Assembly: GCA_965153355.1 (NCBI GenBank)
Contig: OZ231127.1
Location: forward strand, 87,668,001-87,732,000
Source: Flaccisagitta enflata
Lineage: Eukaryota > Chaetognatha > Sagittoidea > Aphragmophora
Length of the DNA stretch: 64,000 nucleotides
Direction of reading: 5' to 3'
Below are positions 1 through 11,737 of the stretch, in pieces. Below the pieces are notes generated by a model. That model was not told where the DNA came from. It worked only from the letters and a program-made list of their open reading frames with translations, and did no database searches. Both the position numbers and the translations under genes were made by a program. The stretch's first letter is position 1. Every line of letters starts with the position of its first letter.

Positions 1-23
1 AAAGATAAGACTAAGTTGAAGGA

Positions 24-216
24 AAACAAGGCCGGATACACGACTACCCCAGTCGCGTGCGTGTGGGTAGGGGCAATGATAAAAAAAAGGGTTACCCACG
101 CATTTGGGCAGGAGCTGTAATGCAAAAACCGCTCATGAATTCCAAAAAAGCTAACGGCCACCGACCAACCGACCGACCGACATAGCGAGTTATAGAGTCA
201 CGTACACGCGACCACA
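24..216 (+). mobile_element. HINE-like element, copy 1 (diverged)
   Basis: This copy starts AACAAGGCCGGATACACG, carries the GTCGCGTGC subterminal box and a CATTTGGGCAGGAGCTGTA block, then a short (GACC)n run. It ends near GAGTCACGTACACGCGAC. Better copies of the same family lie at 30387-30610, 32568-32803 and 48793-48988. The architecture (subterminal inverted repeats AGTCGCGTGC/GCACGCGACT plus a (GTCY)n/(ACGG)n microsatellite) matches Helentron-associated elements such as HINE, pearl and CvA. That assignment is by structure only. No protein is encoded. Confidence 0.7.
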
Positions 217-295
217 AAGAAGCCTCCTTGTGTATTTGTGTTTGGTTTGTTCTCCATGTGTGTCTATGCTAACGGACGGCGGGCACCCGCTTTTA

Positions 296-3200
296 GGTCA
301 TTGTAAACCAGCAGGAACTTTCCAGCAGGAACTTGCAAGCGCTAGTTGAGGCATTAGATTGGGGATTGAAACAGCAGGAACTCAGCAGGAACCTTAAAAT
401 CCTTCATGGGGGTAAAATCTGGCAGGAACTATCTGAAAACAGCAGGAACCTTGAGGGCTTAGGATAGAGCATCATGGAGCAGGAACCCTTCAATGACCGC
501 AGGAACCTTTCCAGTCTAGCAGGAACTCATATAGTCAGCAGGAACCTTTTGTAGTCAGCAGGAACCTTTATTTGCAGCAGCAGGAACTCTTAATGGTCAG
601 CAGGAACCTCGCTATTATGCATTACAGCAGAAATTTATCCACCTGAACTCTAGCAGGAACCCTTTGTAGTCAGCAGGAACCTTACTTTGAAGTCAGCAGG
701 AACCCCATATAGTCAGCAAGAACCCTTTGTGGCCAGCAGGAACCTTTGACGTTAGCAGGAACTATGCATAGAAAAAGCAATACATCCACCTGAACTGTAG
801 CAGGAACCCTTCATGGTCAGCAGGAACCTCACAATTATGCTTTAGGATAGCAATATTTGTACCTGAACTCTAGCAGGAACCCTTTGTAGTCAGCAGGAAC
901 CTTACTTTGAAGTGAGCAGGAACCCTATTTAGTCAGCAGGAACCCTTTGTAGCTAGCAGGAACCCTTGATGATAGCAGGAACCATGCATAGAAAGATCAA
1001 TATATCCACCTGAACTGTAGCAGGAACCCTTCATGGTCAGCAGGAACCTCAAAATTATGCTTTAAGGCAGCAATATATGCACCTGAACTCCAGCAGGAAC
1101 CCTTTCTAGCCAGCAGGAACCTTACCTTGTAGTCAACAGGAACCCTTCATGGTCAGCAGGAACCTTGCTATTATGCATTACACGAGAAATTTATCCACCT
1201 GAACTCTAGCAGGAACACTTTGTTGTCAGCAGGAACCTTACTTTGAAGTCAGCAGGAACCCTTTGTGGCTAGCAGGAACCCATGATGTTAGCTGGAACCT
1301 TACTTTGTAGTCAGCAGGAACCCTTGATGTTAACAGGAATCATGCATAGAAACAGCAATGTATTCAACTGAACTGTAGCAGGAACCCTTCAAGGTCAGCA
1401 GGAACCTCGCTACTATGCATTACAGCAGAAATCTATACACCTGAACTCTAGCAGGAACCCTTTGTAGTAAGCAGGAACCTTCCTTTGAAGTCAGCAGGAA
1501 CCCCATATAGTCAGCAGGAACCCTTTGTGGCCAGCAGGAACCCTTGATGTTAGCAGGAACCATGCATAGAAAAAGCAATATATCCACCTGAACTGTAGCA
1601 GGAACCCTTCATGGTTAGCAGGAACCTCACAATTATGCTTTAGGATAGCAATACATGTACCTGAACTCTAGCAGGAACCCTTTGTAGTCAGCAGGAACCT
1701 TACTTTGAAGTGAGCAGGAACCCCATTTAGTCAGCAGGAACCCTTTGTATTTAGCAGGAACCCTTGATGATAGCAGGAACCATGCATAGAAAGATCAATA
1801 TATCCACCTGAACTGTAGCAGGAACCCTTCATGGTCAGCAGGAACCTCAAAATTATGCTTTAAGGCAGCAATATATGCACCTGAACTCCAGCAGGAACCC
1901 TTTCTAGTCAGCAGGAACCTTACCTTGTAGTCAACAGGAACCCTTCATGGTCAGCAGGAACCTTGCTATCATGCATTACACCAAAAATTTATCCACCTGA
2001 AATCTAGCAGGAACCCTTTGTTGTCAAGAGGAACCTTACTTTGAAGTCAGCAGGAACCCTTTGTGGCTAGCAGGAACCCATGATGTTAGCAGGAACCTTA
2101 CTTTGTAGTCAGCAGGAACCTTACTTTGTAGTCAGCAGGAACCCCATACAGTCAGCAGGAACCCTTTGTGGCCAGCAGGAACCCTTTGTGGCCAGCAGGA
2201 ACCCTTGATGTTAACAGGAACCATGCATAGAAACAGCAATATATTCACCTGAACTGTAGCAGGAACCCTTTGTGGCTAGCAGGAACCCATGATGTTAGCA
2301 GGAACCTTACTTTGTAGTCAGCAGGAACCTTACTTTGTAGTCAGCAGGAACCCCATTTAGTCAGCAGGAACCCTTTGTATTTAGCAGGAACCCTTGATGA
2401 TAGCAGGAACCATGCATAGAAAGATCAATATATCCACCTGAACTGTAGCAGGAACCCTTCATGGTCAGCAGGAACCTCCAAATTATGCTTTAAGGCAGTA
2501 ATATATGCACCCGAACTCTAGCAGGAACCCTTTCTAGTCAGCAGGAACCTTACCTTGTAGTCAGCAGGAACCCTTCATGGTCAGCAGGAACCTCGCTATT
2601 ATCTATTGCAGCAGAAATTTATCCACCTGACATTTAGCAGGAACCCTTTGTTGTCAGCAGGAACCTTACTTTGAAGTCAGCAGGAACCCCATATAGTCAG
2701 CAGGAACGCTTTGTTGCCAGCAGGAGCCCTTGATGTTAGCAGGAACCATGCATAGAAAAAGGAATATATCCACCTGAACTGTAGCAGGAAACCTTCATGG
2801 TTAGCAGGAACCTCACAATTATGCTTTAGGATAGCAATACATGTAACTGAATTTTAGCAGGAACCCTTTGTAGTCAGCAGGAACCTTACTTTGAAGTGAG
2901 CAGGAACCCCATTTAGTCAGCAGGAACCCTTTGTAGCAAGCAGGAACCCTTGATGATAGCAGGAACCATGCATAGAAAGATCAATATATCCACCTGAACT
3001 GTAGCAGGAACCCTTCATGGTCAGCAGGAACCTCAAAATTATGCTTTAAGGCAGCAATATATGCACCTGAACTCCAGCAGGAACCCTTTCTAGTCAGCAG
3101 GAACCCTTTCTAGTCAGCAGGAACCTTACCTTGTAGTCAGCAGGAACCCTTCATGGTCAGCAGGAACCTTGCTATTATGCATTACCAGAAATTTATCCAC

Positions 3201-4508
3201 CTGAACTCTAGCAGGAACCCTTTGTTGTCAATAGGAACCTTACTTTGAAGTCAGCAGGAACCCTTTGTAGCTAGCAGGAACCCATGATGTTAGCAGGAAC
3301 CTTACTTTGTAGTCAGCAGGAACCCCATACAGTCAGCAGGAACCCTTGTTGCCAACAGGAACCATGCATAGAAACAGTAATATATTCACCTGAACTGTAG
3401 CAGGAACCCTTCAAGGTTAGCAGGAACCTCGCTACTATGCATTACAGCAGAAATTTATCCACCTGAACTCTAGCAGGAACCCTTTGTAGTCAGCAGGAAC
3501 CTTACTTTGAAGTCAGCAGGAACCCCATATAGTCAGCAGGAACCCTTTGTGGCCAGCAGGAACCCTTGATGTTAGCAGGAACCATGCATAGAAAAAGCAA
3601 TATATCCATCAAAACTGTAGCAGGAACCCTTCATGGTCAGCAGGAACCTCACAGTTATGCTTTAGGATAGCAATATATGTACCTGAACTCTAGCAGGAAC
3701 CCTTTGTAGTCAGCAGGAACCTTTCTTTGAAGTCAGCAGGAACCCCATTTAGTCTGCAGGAACCCTTTGTAGCTAGCAGGAACCCTTGATAATAGCAGGA
3801 ACCATGCATAGAAAGATCAATATATCCACCTGAACTCTTGCAGGAACCCTTTGTAGTCAGCAGGAACCTTTCTTTGAAGTCAGCAGGAGCCCCATTTAGT
3901 CAGCAGGAACCCTTTGTAGCTAGCAGGAACCCTTGATGATAGCAGGAACCATGCATAGAAAGATCAATATATCCACCTGAACTGTAGCAGGAACCCTTTA
4001 TGGTCAGCAGGAACCTCAAAATTATGCTTTAAGGCAGCAATATATGCACCTGAACTCTAGCAGGAACCCTTTCTAGTCAGCAAGAACCTTACCTTGTAGT
4101 CAGCAGGAACCCTTCATGGTCAGCAGGAACCTCGCCATTATCTATTGCAGCAGAAATTTTTCCACCTGAACTCTAGCAGGAACCCTTTGTTGTCAGCAGG
4201 AACCTTACTTTGAAGTCAGCAGGAACCCCATATAGTCAGTAGGAACCCTTTGTGGCCCGCAGGAACCCTTGATGTTAGCAGGAACCATGCATAGAAAAAG
4301 CAATACATCCACCTGAACTGTAGCAGGAACCCTTCATGGTTAGCAGGAACCTCACAATTATGCTTTAGGATAGCAATACATGTACCTGAACTCTAGCAAG
4401 AACCCTTTGTAGTCAGCAGGAACCTTACTTTGAAGTGAGCAGGAACCCCATTTAGTCAGCAGGAACCCTTTGTAGCTAGCAGGAACCCTTGATGATAGCA
4501 GGAACCAT
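296..4508 (+). repeat. AGCAGGAACC higher-order array, left arm part 1
   Basis: AGCAGGAACC recurs about every 20-23 bp with variable spacers such as CTTTGTAGTC, TTACTTTGAAGTC and CCATATAGTC. Eight decamers plus two long spacers (one containing ATGCATAGAAA, one containing AATTATGCTTTA, each leading to CCTGAACT) form a ~222-bp higher-order unit. Units alternate in flavour after GCATAGAAA: AAGC (a), GATC (b) and CAGC (c). They occur mostly in a-b-c order, for example near 768, 990, 1345, 1560 and 1782, giving a ~790-bp super-period. Confidence 0.9.
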
Positions 4509-5155
4509 CCCACATTCGTTTCTACAGGCAAATCTTCAGCTAAAACCGCGAAATAATGACATTTGAAAATGCGTTTTTTTCTGTTGTCATATTGAAGTAT
4601 GTATGTTTACATATCCAAATCCACATTGGTATCGGTTTTTTCATCAAATGGGATGTCTATACTTGGCCTGATTACCAGAGAGGTCAGTGGCCTTCCAGAT
4701 TCTGTGAAAATCGAGTGTTTGCAGAAATCGTTTGTTATGGGTGCAAATAAGATGTTTTGCAGATTTTTCCTCTAAGACCCATTAATACATGCCTTTCCAC
4801 TGTCACAGCCCAAAAACCTTACTTTTTTTCTAAAATTTTGTGTCCTTAGTGAGTGATCGAATAATAAGCCGGAAATTGCAAATGAAGCGCCAGTAAAACA
4901 TACTTTTCTTTTTTCGCACAGCAATGCACAGCATAAGACCACTTCTTTTATATCGCTGATAGAGTTTGGAACAAATGGGGAAGAGTTTGATCACCGCCCG
5001 GTCCCGCCCAAGGGCGCTTTTCAAAGGATTTCCAGTTCTTTGAATATGTAAATTAAGCCAAAATGAGTTTGGTACATTAGCAGAATCCATGTCCAACGGT
5101 CAAATCTAATGTGTTTACACTATCCTTTGGCCCTCCAGGTGTTCCCGCATTAATT

Positions 5156-5212
5156 AATTCATTCATTCATTCATTCATTCATTCATTCATTCATTCATTC
5201 ATTCATTCATTT
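5156..5212 (+). repeat. (ATTC)n microsatellite
   Basis: About 14 uninterrupted ATTC units lie inside the 2.9-kb insertion. Confidence 0.95.
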
Positions 5213-5254
5213 AACCCATTTGCTGATTCTATGTCAATGGTAGGTCTTTGACAA

Positions 5255-5395
5255 AGAAGAGGAAGAAGAAGAAGGAGAAGAAGAAGAAGAAGAAGAAGAA
5301 GAAGAAGAAGAAGAAGAAGAAGAAGAAGAGGAAGAGGAAGAAGAGGAAGAGGAAGAAGAGGAAGAGGAAGAAAAGAAGAAGGAAGAACTAGATAG
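5255..5395 (+). repeat. (GAA)n / GAAGAG purine tract
   Basis: A one-strand purine run of GAA units degenerates into GAAGAG. The poly-Ser ORF on the opposite strand is a by-product. Confidence 0.95.
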
Positions 5396-6754
5396 AAAAG
5401 AGAAGGAAGGAAGATAGGACGACAAGGTGGAATGAGACGGAGAAAAGGGAAAAAGAAAATAAGGACAGGGTGAAATTAAACCAGAAGAAGGGAGAAGTCG
5501 ACGCAGAGGCACATGCATTTATCAGATGTTCGTATTCTTTGATCAAGAATATCTCATCATTTTAATTCCGACTTTTTGTCTCAGTCAGTCCGTTTGTTTG
5601 TCGGCCCATTGGTCAGTCCGTTACACTTAAGTGTGAAAAGTCACATATAAGTGGGGAAAGGGGGGAGGTGGGAAAGGAAGGATTAACGCCATTTGTGACC
5701 ATGCCATAACCCCGTTAACATTATTATCTTTCAATAAGCACGCATTCACGCTTTTCTCAAGTTTTCATTTGTTCACTTACCATATCATTCATTTGTTCAT
5801 TCATTCATTCATTTGTTTTTACAGGGGGGATGTCAACGTCTTGGTAATTTCCAATGTAAAAATCTATGCAGGATTAAATAGATTCAAGCTGTGAGGGAAG
5901 TACTCATTATTTCTCGAATTCTCTGCACAATGGGTTGAACCAACTAACATTTGGGACAAAAGGAAAAAAGTATAATAGCGTAATGATTTTAATCTTTTTA
6001 AAAAATCTATTTCTCTATTTCATCTATTTGTATGTATCAATTAATTCAGATAATGATCAACAATTTTAGTATGTTTTCTATATTGTTCCTCTTATTTTTA
6101 ATTTGAATATATAATAGAAATGTTGTCCATCGTTCATATATCTTTTAACAGTAAAATGGGTATCTCATCCAGCTGATTGTGGCCTCTAACAAAATAAATA
6201 GGTTAAGTAAAATTGATAATTCTCTTTCATTTGGTGAATTCTCTGCAACAAATATTTTTTCAAGTTATGATTTTTTAAAGATTTATTTACAAAAAATCAT
6301 ATCTTTTTTTTTTTCTCAATTTTTTTATGATTCTATATAGGATCAATAACGGAGTGTATCTATGCATGTTTGAGTATGCAAATACAAGAAAGCATGTCTA
6401 TGAGCATAGCTTGTCATCTGTGTGAGTGATTTTGAGTATTTTAGCCTATCTAGTTTATTTTGCATAATCATATTTTTCTCTGGTTTTCAGTGCAATAAAT
6501 AGACTATCTTAGAAATAAAAAGGTTTCCACCTGTTACATTAGTTCATTTATTGACATCAAAATGAACACAACTCAATCGTGAATCCATGAATATTTAATG
6601 GTAGCCTCCTTTAACTGATTTACAGCCGCCATTTATCATAGGAGCAGTTTGCAGAGCTTCCCTAAATACTCTGGAGTGATGATGTTCTAGACCTTTCTAG
6701 GGATTTTCTTGATCTTTTCTTTTGCTACTTTTAAAATTGTAGCTCCAAAAAGAA

Positions 6755-7040
6755 TCAACAAATCTTAAAAAAATTGGTGACATAAATGTAGCCTTTCAAA
6801 TTTGCAAGCTGTCTACACAAACCGCATCTATCTAGCTCAATGCGTTTAGAAGTTATTTGAAAAAAAAGGGTGTGTTATTTTTTGAAGATTGTGTAGAAAT
6901 GGCAAAAGCAAAATAGAAACATTTCATTCAAAGTTGAATAATTTTTGAATGCATGGAGTAAGAGAGATGTGGTTTACGTAGATTGCTTGCAAATTTGAAG
7001 AGCTTTAATTATCTCACCAATTTTTTGATGATTTGTTAAT
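6755..7040. mobile_element. Imperfect palindrome, possible foldback MITE
   Basis: Arms at about 6755-6835 and 6962-7040 are inverted copies. For example TTTCAAATTTGCAAGC on the left pairs with GCTTGCAAATTTGAAG on the right, and AAATTGGTGACAT pairs with ATCTCACCAATTT. Outer ends and a TSD could not be fixed. Confidence 0.5.
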
Positions 7041-7440
7041 CCTAGTTTGAGATATACATGTAATTGTGTGGAAACTTTTTTATTTCTTAAATAGTATACA
7101 ATTGCTCCTAATTAAATCTAACAGCTTGAAAAATTGTAATGAATGAAGACAAAAAATTGGTGGAAAGTGGCTAATGCTTAATTTTTTTTTCACAGCAAAA
7201 GCCGCCATTACTGGTATTTCAAAAAAATTCTTAGTGATAAAAGAAAATCTAAAAAATATCTATATCAAAAATATATTAAACACTATTGAATGAGCAAAAG
7301 TAAAATATCATACCTGAAAAATTTTAGCAAAAATGAAAAAAGAATCAATTTATATCATACAGAATAGCATTAAAATGCATTTTTGAGAGAAATCTATAAT
7401 TCAGAGGTTTTGACTGAAGATGACACTGTTTCAGACCATA

Positions 7441-9688
7441 GTGCATCCATAGAAAGATCAATATATCCACGTGAACTGTAGCAGCAACCCTTCATGGTCA
7501 GCAGGAACCTCAAAATAATGCTTTAAGGCAGCAATATATGCACCTGAACTCCAGCAGGAACCCTTTCTAGTCAGCAGGAACCTTACCTTGTAGTCATCAG
7601 GAACCCTTCATGGTCAGCAGGAACCTTGCTATTATGCATTACACCAGAAATTTATCCACCTGAACTCTAGCAGGAACCCTTTGTTGTCAGCAGGAACCTT
7701 ACTTTGAAGTCAGCAGGAACCCTTTGTGGCTAGCAGGAACCCATGATGTTAGCAGAAACCTTACTTTGTAGTCAAGAGGAACCCCATACAGTCAGCAGGA
7801 ACCCTTTGTGGCCAGCAGGAACCCTTGATGTTAACAGGAACCATGCATAGAAACAGCAATATATTCACCTGAACTGTAGCAGGAACCCATCAAGGTCAGC
7901 AGGAACCTCACTACTATGCATTACAGCAGAAATTTATCCACCTGCAGGAACCTCACAATTATGCTTTAGGGTAGCGATACATGTACCTGAACTCTAGCAG
8001 GAACCCTTTGTAGTCAGCAGGAACCTTACTTTGAAGTCAGCAGGAACCCCATATAGTCGGCAGGAACTCTTTGTGGCCAGCAGGAACCCTTGATATTAGC
8101 AGGAACCATGCATAGAAAAAGCAATACATCCACCTGAACTGTAGCAGGAACCCTTTATAGTCAGCAGGAACCTTTCTTCAAAGTCAGCAGGAACCCTTTG
8201 TGGCGCGCAGGAACCCATGATATTAGCAGGAACCTTTCTTTGTAGTCAGCAGGAACCCTATACAGTCAGCAGGAACCCTTGATGATGACAGGAACCATGC
8301 ATAGAAACAGCAATATATTCACCTGAACTGTAGCAGGAACCCTTCAAGGTCAGCAGGAACCTCACTATTATGCATTACAGAAGAAATTTGTCCACCTGAA
8401 CTCTAGCAGGAACCCTTTGTAGTCAGCATGAACCTTACTGTGAAGTCAGCAGGAACCCCACATAGTCAGCAGGAACCCTTTATGGCCAGCAGGAACCCTT
8501 GATGTTAGCAGGAACCATGCATAGAAAAAGCAATATATCCACCTGAACTGTAGCAGGAACCCTTCATGGTCAGCAGGAACCTCACAATTATGCTTTAGGG
8601 TAGCAATACATGTACCTGAACTCTAGCAGGAACCCTTTTTAGTCAGCAGGAACCTTACTTTGAAGTCAGCAGGAACCCATTTAGTCAGCAGGAACCCTTT
8701 GTAGCTAGCAGGAACCCTTGAGGATAGCAGGAACCATGCTCAGAAAGATCAATATATCAACCTGAACTGTAGCAGGAACCCTTCATGGTCAGCAGGAACC
8801 TCAAAATTATGCATTAAGGCAGCAATATATGCACCTGAACTCTATCAGGAACCCTTTCTAGTCAGCAGGATCCTTACCTTGTAGTCAGCAGGAACCCTTC
8901 ATGGTCAGCAGGAACCTTGCTATTATGCATTACAGCAGAAATTTATCCTCCTGAACTCTAACAGTTACCCTTTGTAGTCAGCAGGAACCTTACTTTGAAG
9001 TCAGCAGGAACCCTTTGTGGCTAGCAAGAACCCATGATGTTAGCAGGAACCTTACTTTGTAGACAGCAGAAACCCCATACAGTCAGCAGTAACCCTTTGT
9101 GGCCAGCAGGAACCCTTGATGTTAACAGGAATCATGCATAGAAACAGCAATATATTCACCTGAACTGTAGCAGGAACCCTTCATGGTCAGCAGGAACCTT
9201 GCTATCATGCATTACATTAGATATTTATTCATCTGAACTCCAGCAGGTACCCTTTGTAGTCAGATGGAACCTTTCTTTGTTATCAGCAGGAACCCCATGC
9301 AGTCAGCAGGAACCCTTTGTAGCTAGCAGGAACCCTTGATGTTGACAGGAACCCTTGATGTTAGCAGGAACCATGCGTAGAAAGGTAATATATCCACCTG
9401 AATCTGTAGCAGGAACCCTTCTGGGTCAGCAGGATTCTCCCTATCATCCATTGCCAAGGAAATTTTTGCACCTGAACTCTAGCAGGAACCCTTTGTTGTC
9501 AGCTGGAACCTTTCTTTGTAGTCAGCAGGAACCCCATGCAATCAGTAGGGACCCTTGATGTTATCAGGAACCATGCATAGAAAAAACCATATATCCACCA
9601 CTCCTATAGTAGGAGTAGCAATAAAGGTCTATTTTATCTTCTTGAACTGTGGCAGGAACCTGTTGATGTTAGAAGGAACCTTTATATT
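7441..9688 (+). repeat. AGCAGGAACC higher-order array, left arm part 2
   Basis: This continues the left-arm array in the same orientation with the same 222-bp units. It becomes more diverged toward the centre, with copies such as CAGATGGAACC and AGAAGGAACC after about 9200. The 67-aa ORF at 9355-9558 is a chance reading of the repeat. Confidence 0.9.
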
Positions 9689-9898
9689 ATGCCTAAAATC
9701 AGCTAAGTAGCCACCAAAGCTGCAGCAAAAACACTTGGTGGTAAGAAGGAGCAACTCATATTGCGGGTACGGCTTACTATCTAATGCTTATGTGACTATT
9801 ATTAAAAAATTTATATAAGAAAGAATTGCCCTGTTTGATGAAAAGAAAAAAAGATATTGGAAGCTAAAATCTTTTATTTGCTCTTATTAGCCAAAAAG
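9689..9898. other. Centre of the giant inverted element
   Basis: About 210 bp without the decamer separate the two arms. There is no ORF, no palindrome of its own and no recognised motif. It is AT-rich. This is the loop if the arms pair. Confidence 0.7.
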
Positions 9899-11107
9899 AG
9901 TTCCTACTGACTATATGGGGTTCCTGCTGACTTCAAAGTCAGGTTACTGCTGATTACAAAGGGTTCCTGCTAGAGTTCAGGTAGATATATTGATTTTTCT
10001 ATGCCTGGTCCTTGCTAAAATGAAGGGTTCCTGCTAGCTCCAACGGGTTCCTGCTGACTATATAGGGTTCCTGCTGACTTCAAAGTAAGGTTCCTGCTGA
10101 CTACAAAGGGTTCCTGCTAGAATTCAGGTGGATAAATTTCTGGTGTAATGCATAATAACAAGGTTCCTGCTGACCATGAAGGGTTCCTGCTGACTACAAG
10201 GTAAGGTTCCTGCTGACTACAAAGGGTTCCTGCTAGACTTCAGGTGCATATATTGCTGCGTTGGAGCACAATTTTGAGGTTCCTGCTGACCATGATGGGT
10301 TCCTGCTACAGTTCAGGTGGATATATTGATCGTTCTATGCATGGTTCCTGCTATCATCAAGGGTTCCTGCTAGCTACAAAGAGTTCCTGCTGACTAAATG
10401 GGGTTTCTGCTGACTTCAAAGTAAGGTTCCTGCTGACTACAAATGGTTCCTGCTAGAGTTTAGGTACATGTATTGCTACCCTAAAGCATAATTGTGAGGT
10501 TCCTGCTGACCATGAAGGGTTCCTGCTACAGTTCATGTGGATATTTCCTTTTTTCTATGCATGGTTCCTGCTAACATCAACGGTTCCTGCTGGCCACAAA
10601 GGGTTCCTGCTGACTATATAGGGTTCCTGCTGACTTCAAAGTAAGGTTCCTGCTGACTACAAAGGGTTCCTGCTTGAGTTCAGGTGGATAGATTTCTGCT
10701 GTAATGCGTAATAGCAAGGTTCCTGCTGACCTTGAAGGGTTCCTGCTACAGTTCAGGTGAATATATTGCTGTTTCTATGCATGGTTCCTGTTAACAACAA
10801 GGGTTGCTGCTGGCCACAAAGGGTTCCTGCTGACTGTATGGGGTTCCTACTGACTACAAAGTAAGGTTCCTGCAAACATCATGGGTTCCTGCTAGCCACA
10901 AAGGGTTCCTGCTGACTTCAAAGGGTTCCTGCTAGAGTTCAGGTGGATAAATTTCTGGTGTAATGCATAATAGCAAGGTTCCTGCTGACCTTGAAGGGTT
11001 CCTGCTGACTACAAGGTAAGGTTCCTGCTGACCATGAAGGGTTCCTGCTACAGTTCAGGTTGATATATTGATCTTTTTATGCATGGTTCCTGTTAACATC
11101 AGGGGTT
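9899..11107 (-). repeat. AGCAGGAACC array, right arm part 1 (reverse orientation)
   Basis: The motif now reads GGTTCCTGCT. The same spacers appear reverse-complemented, for example CTATGCATGGTTCC and GACTACAAAGG, and all three unit flavours are present in reverse (CTTTTTCTATGC, GATCTTTCTATGC, CTGTTTCTATGC, allowing variants). Confidence 0.9.
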
Positions 11108-11111
11108 CCTG

Positions 11112-11733
11112 CACAGTCGCCCAGAGCTTGACGCCAGTTGACCTGAAATGATCGCCACCAACTTCAGTGGTTACCTGACCCTGATGGTGCATAGATTACA
11201 TTTCTAGAAAAAATGAAATTTGTTTTGGGGCGCTTTTTAAGATATCTAAAAAAATAGTACTATTTTACTATGTTTTTTACCATAACTCTTTGTGATGGAT
11301 TTTTTTGATAATTCTGACTGCAGATTTGATCTCAGATGTTAGTTTCCAGTTCATTTGATATGTCACACTATATACTTTTGCAAAAGAAATAAAAAGTTAA
11401 ATTTTGCTATTTAACATTGTTTTATATGGTAATATGACCAAAAAATGAGCTTTTATTTCTTTTGCAAAAGTATATAGTGTGACATATCAAACGAACCGGA
11501 AACTATCATCTGAGATCAAATCTGCAGTCAAAATTATCAAAAAAATTCATCACAAAGAGTTATGGTAAAAAATATAGTAAAATAGTACTATTTTTTTAGA
11601 TATCTTAAAAAGCGCCCCAAAACCGATTTCATTTTTTCTAGAAATGTAATTTATGCACCATCAGGGTCATGAAACCACTGAAGTTTGTGACGATCATTTC
11701 AGGTCAACTGGCGTCAAACTGTGGGCGACGGTG
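11112..11733. mobile_element. Foldback element FB-1 inside the right arm, TSD CCTG
   Basis: This is a 622-bp near-perfect palindrome beginning CACAGTCGCCCA and ending TGGGCGACGGTG. It is flanked by CCTG at 11108-11111 and 11734-11737. Arms of about 270-300 bp pair almost throughout (TTGACGCCAGTTGACC with GGTCAACTGGCGTCAA; GATATCTAAAAAAATAGTAC with its complement). A core near the centre, CATTTGATATGTCACACTAT, is shared with three other elements in the window. It is non-coding, and it inserted after the array was formed. Confidence 0.85.
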
Positions 11734-11737
11734 CCTG

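Larger units (their letters stand above)
4509..7440. other. 2.9-kb interruption of the left arm, no gene seen
   Basis: The decamer array stops after GGAACCAT and resumes at CATAGAAAGATCAAT (about 7446), in the middle of the same unit type, so this is an insertion into an existing array. It is AT-rich, contains ATTC and GAA microsatellites and an internal imperfect palindrome, and has only short chance ORFs. No clear TIR was found at the junctions. CCAT lies on both sides and may be a short duplication. Confidence 0.6.
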
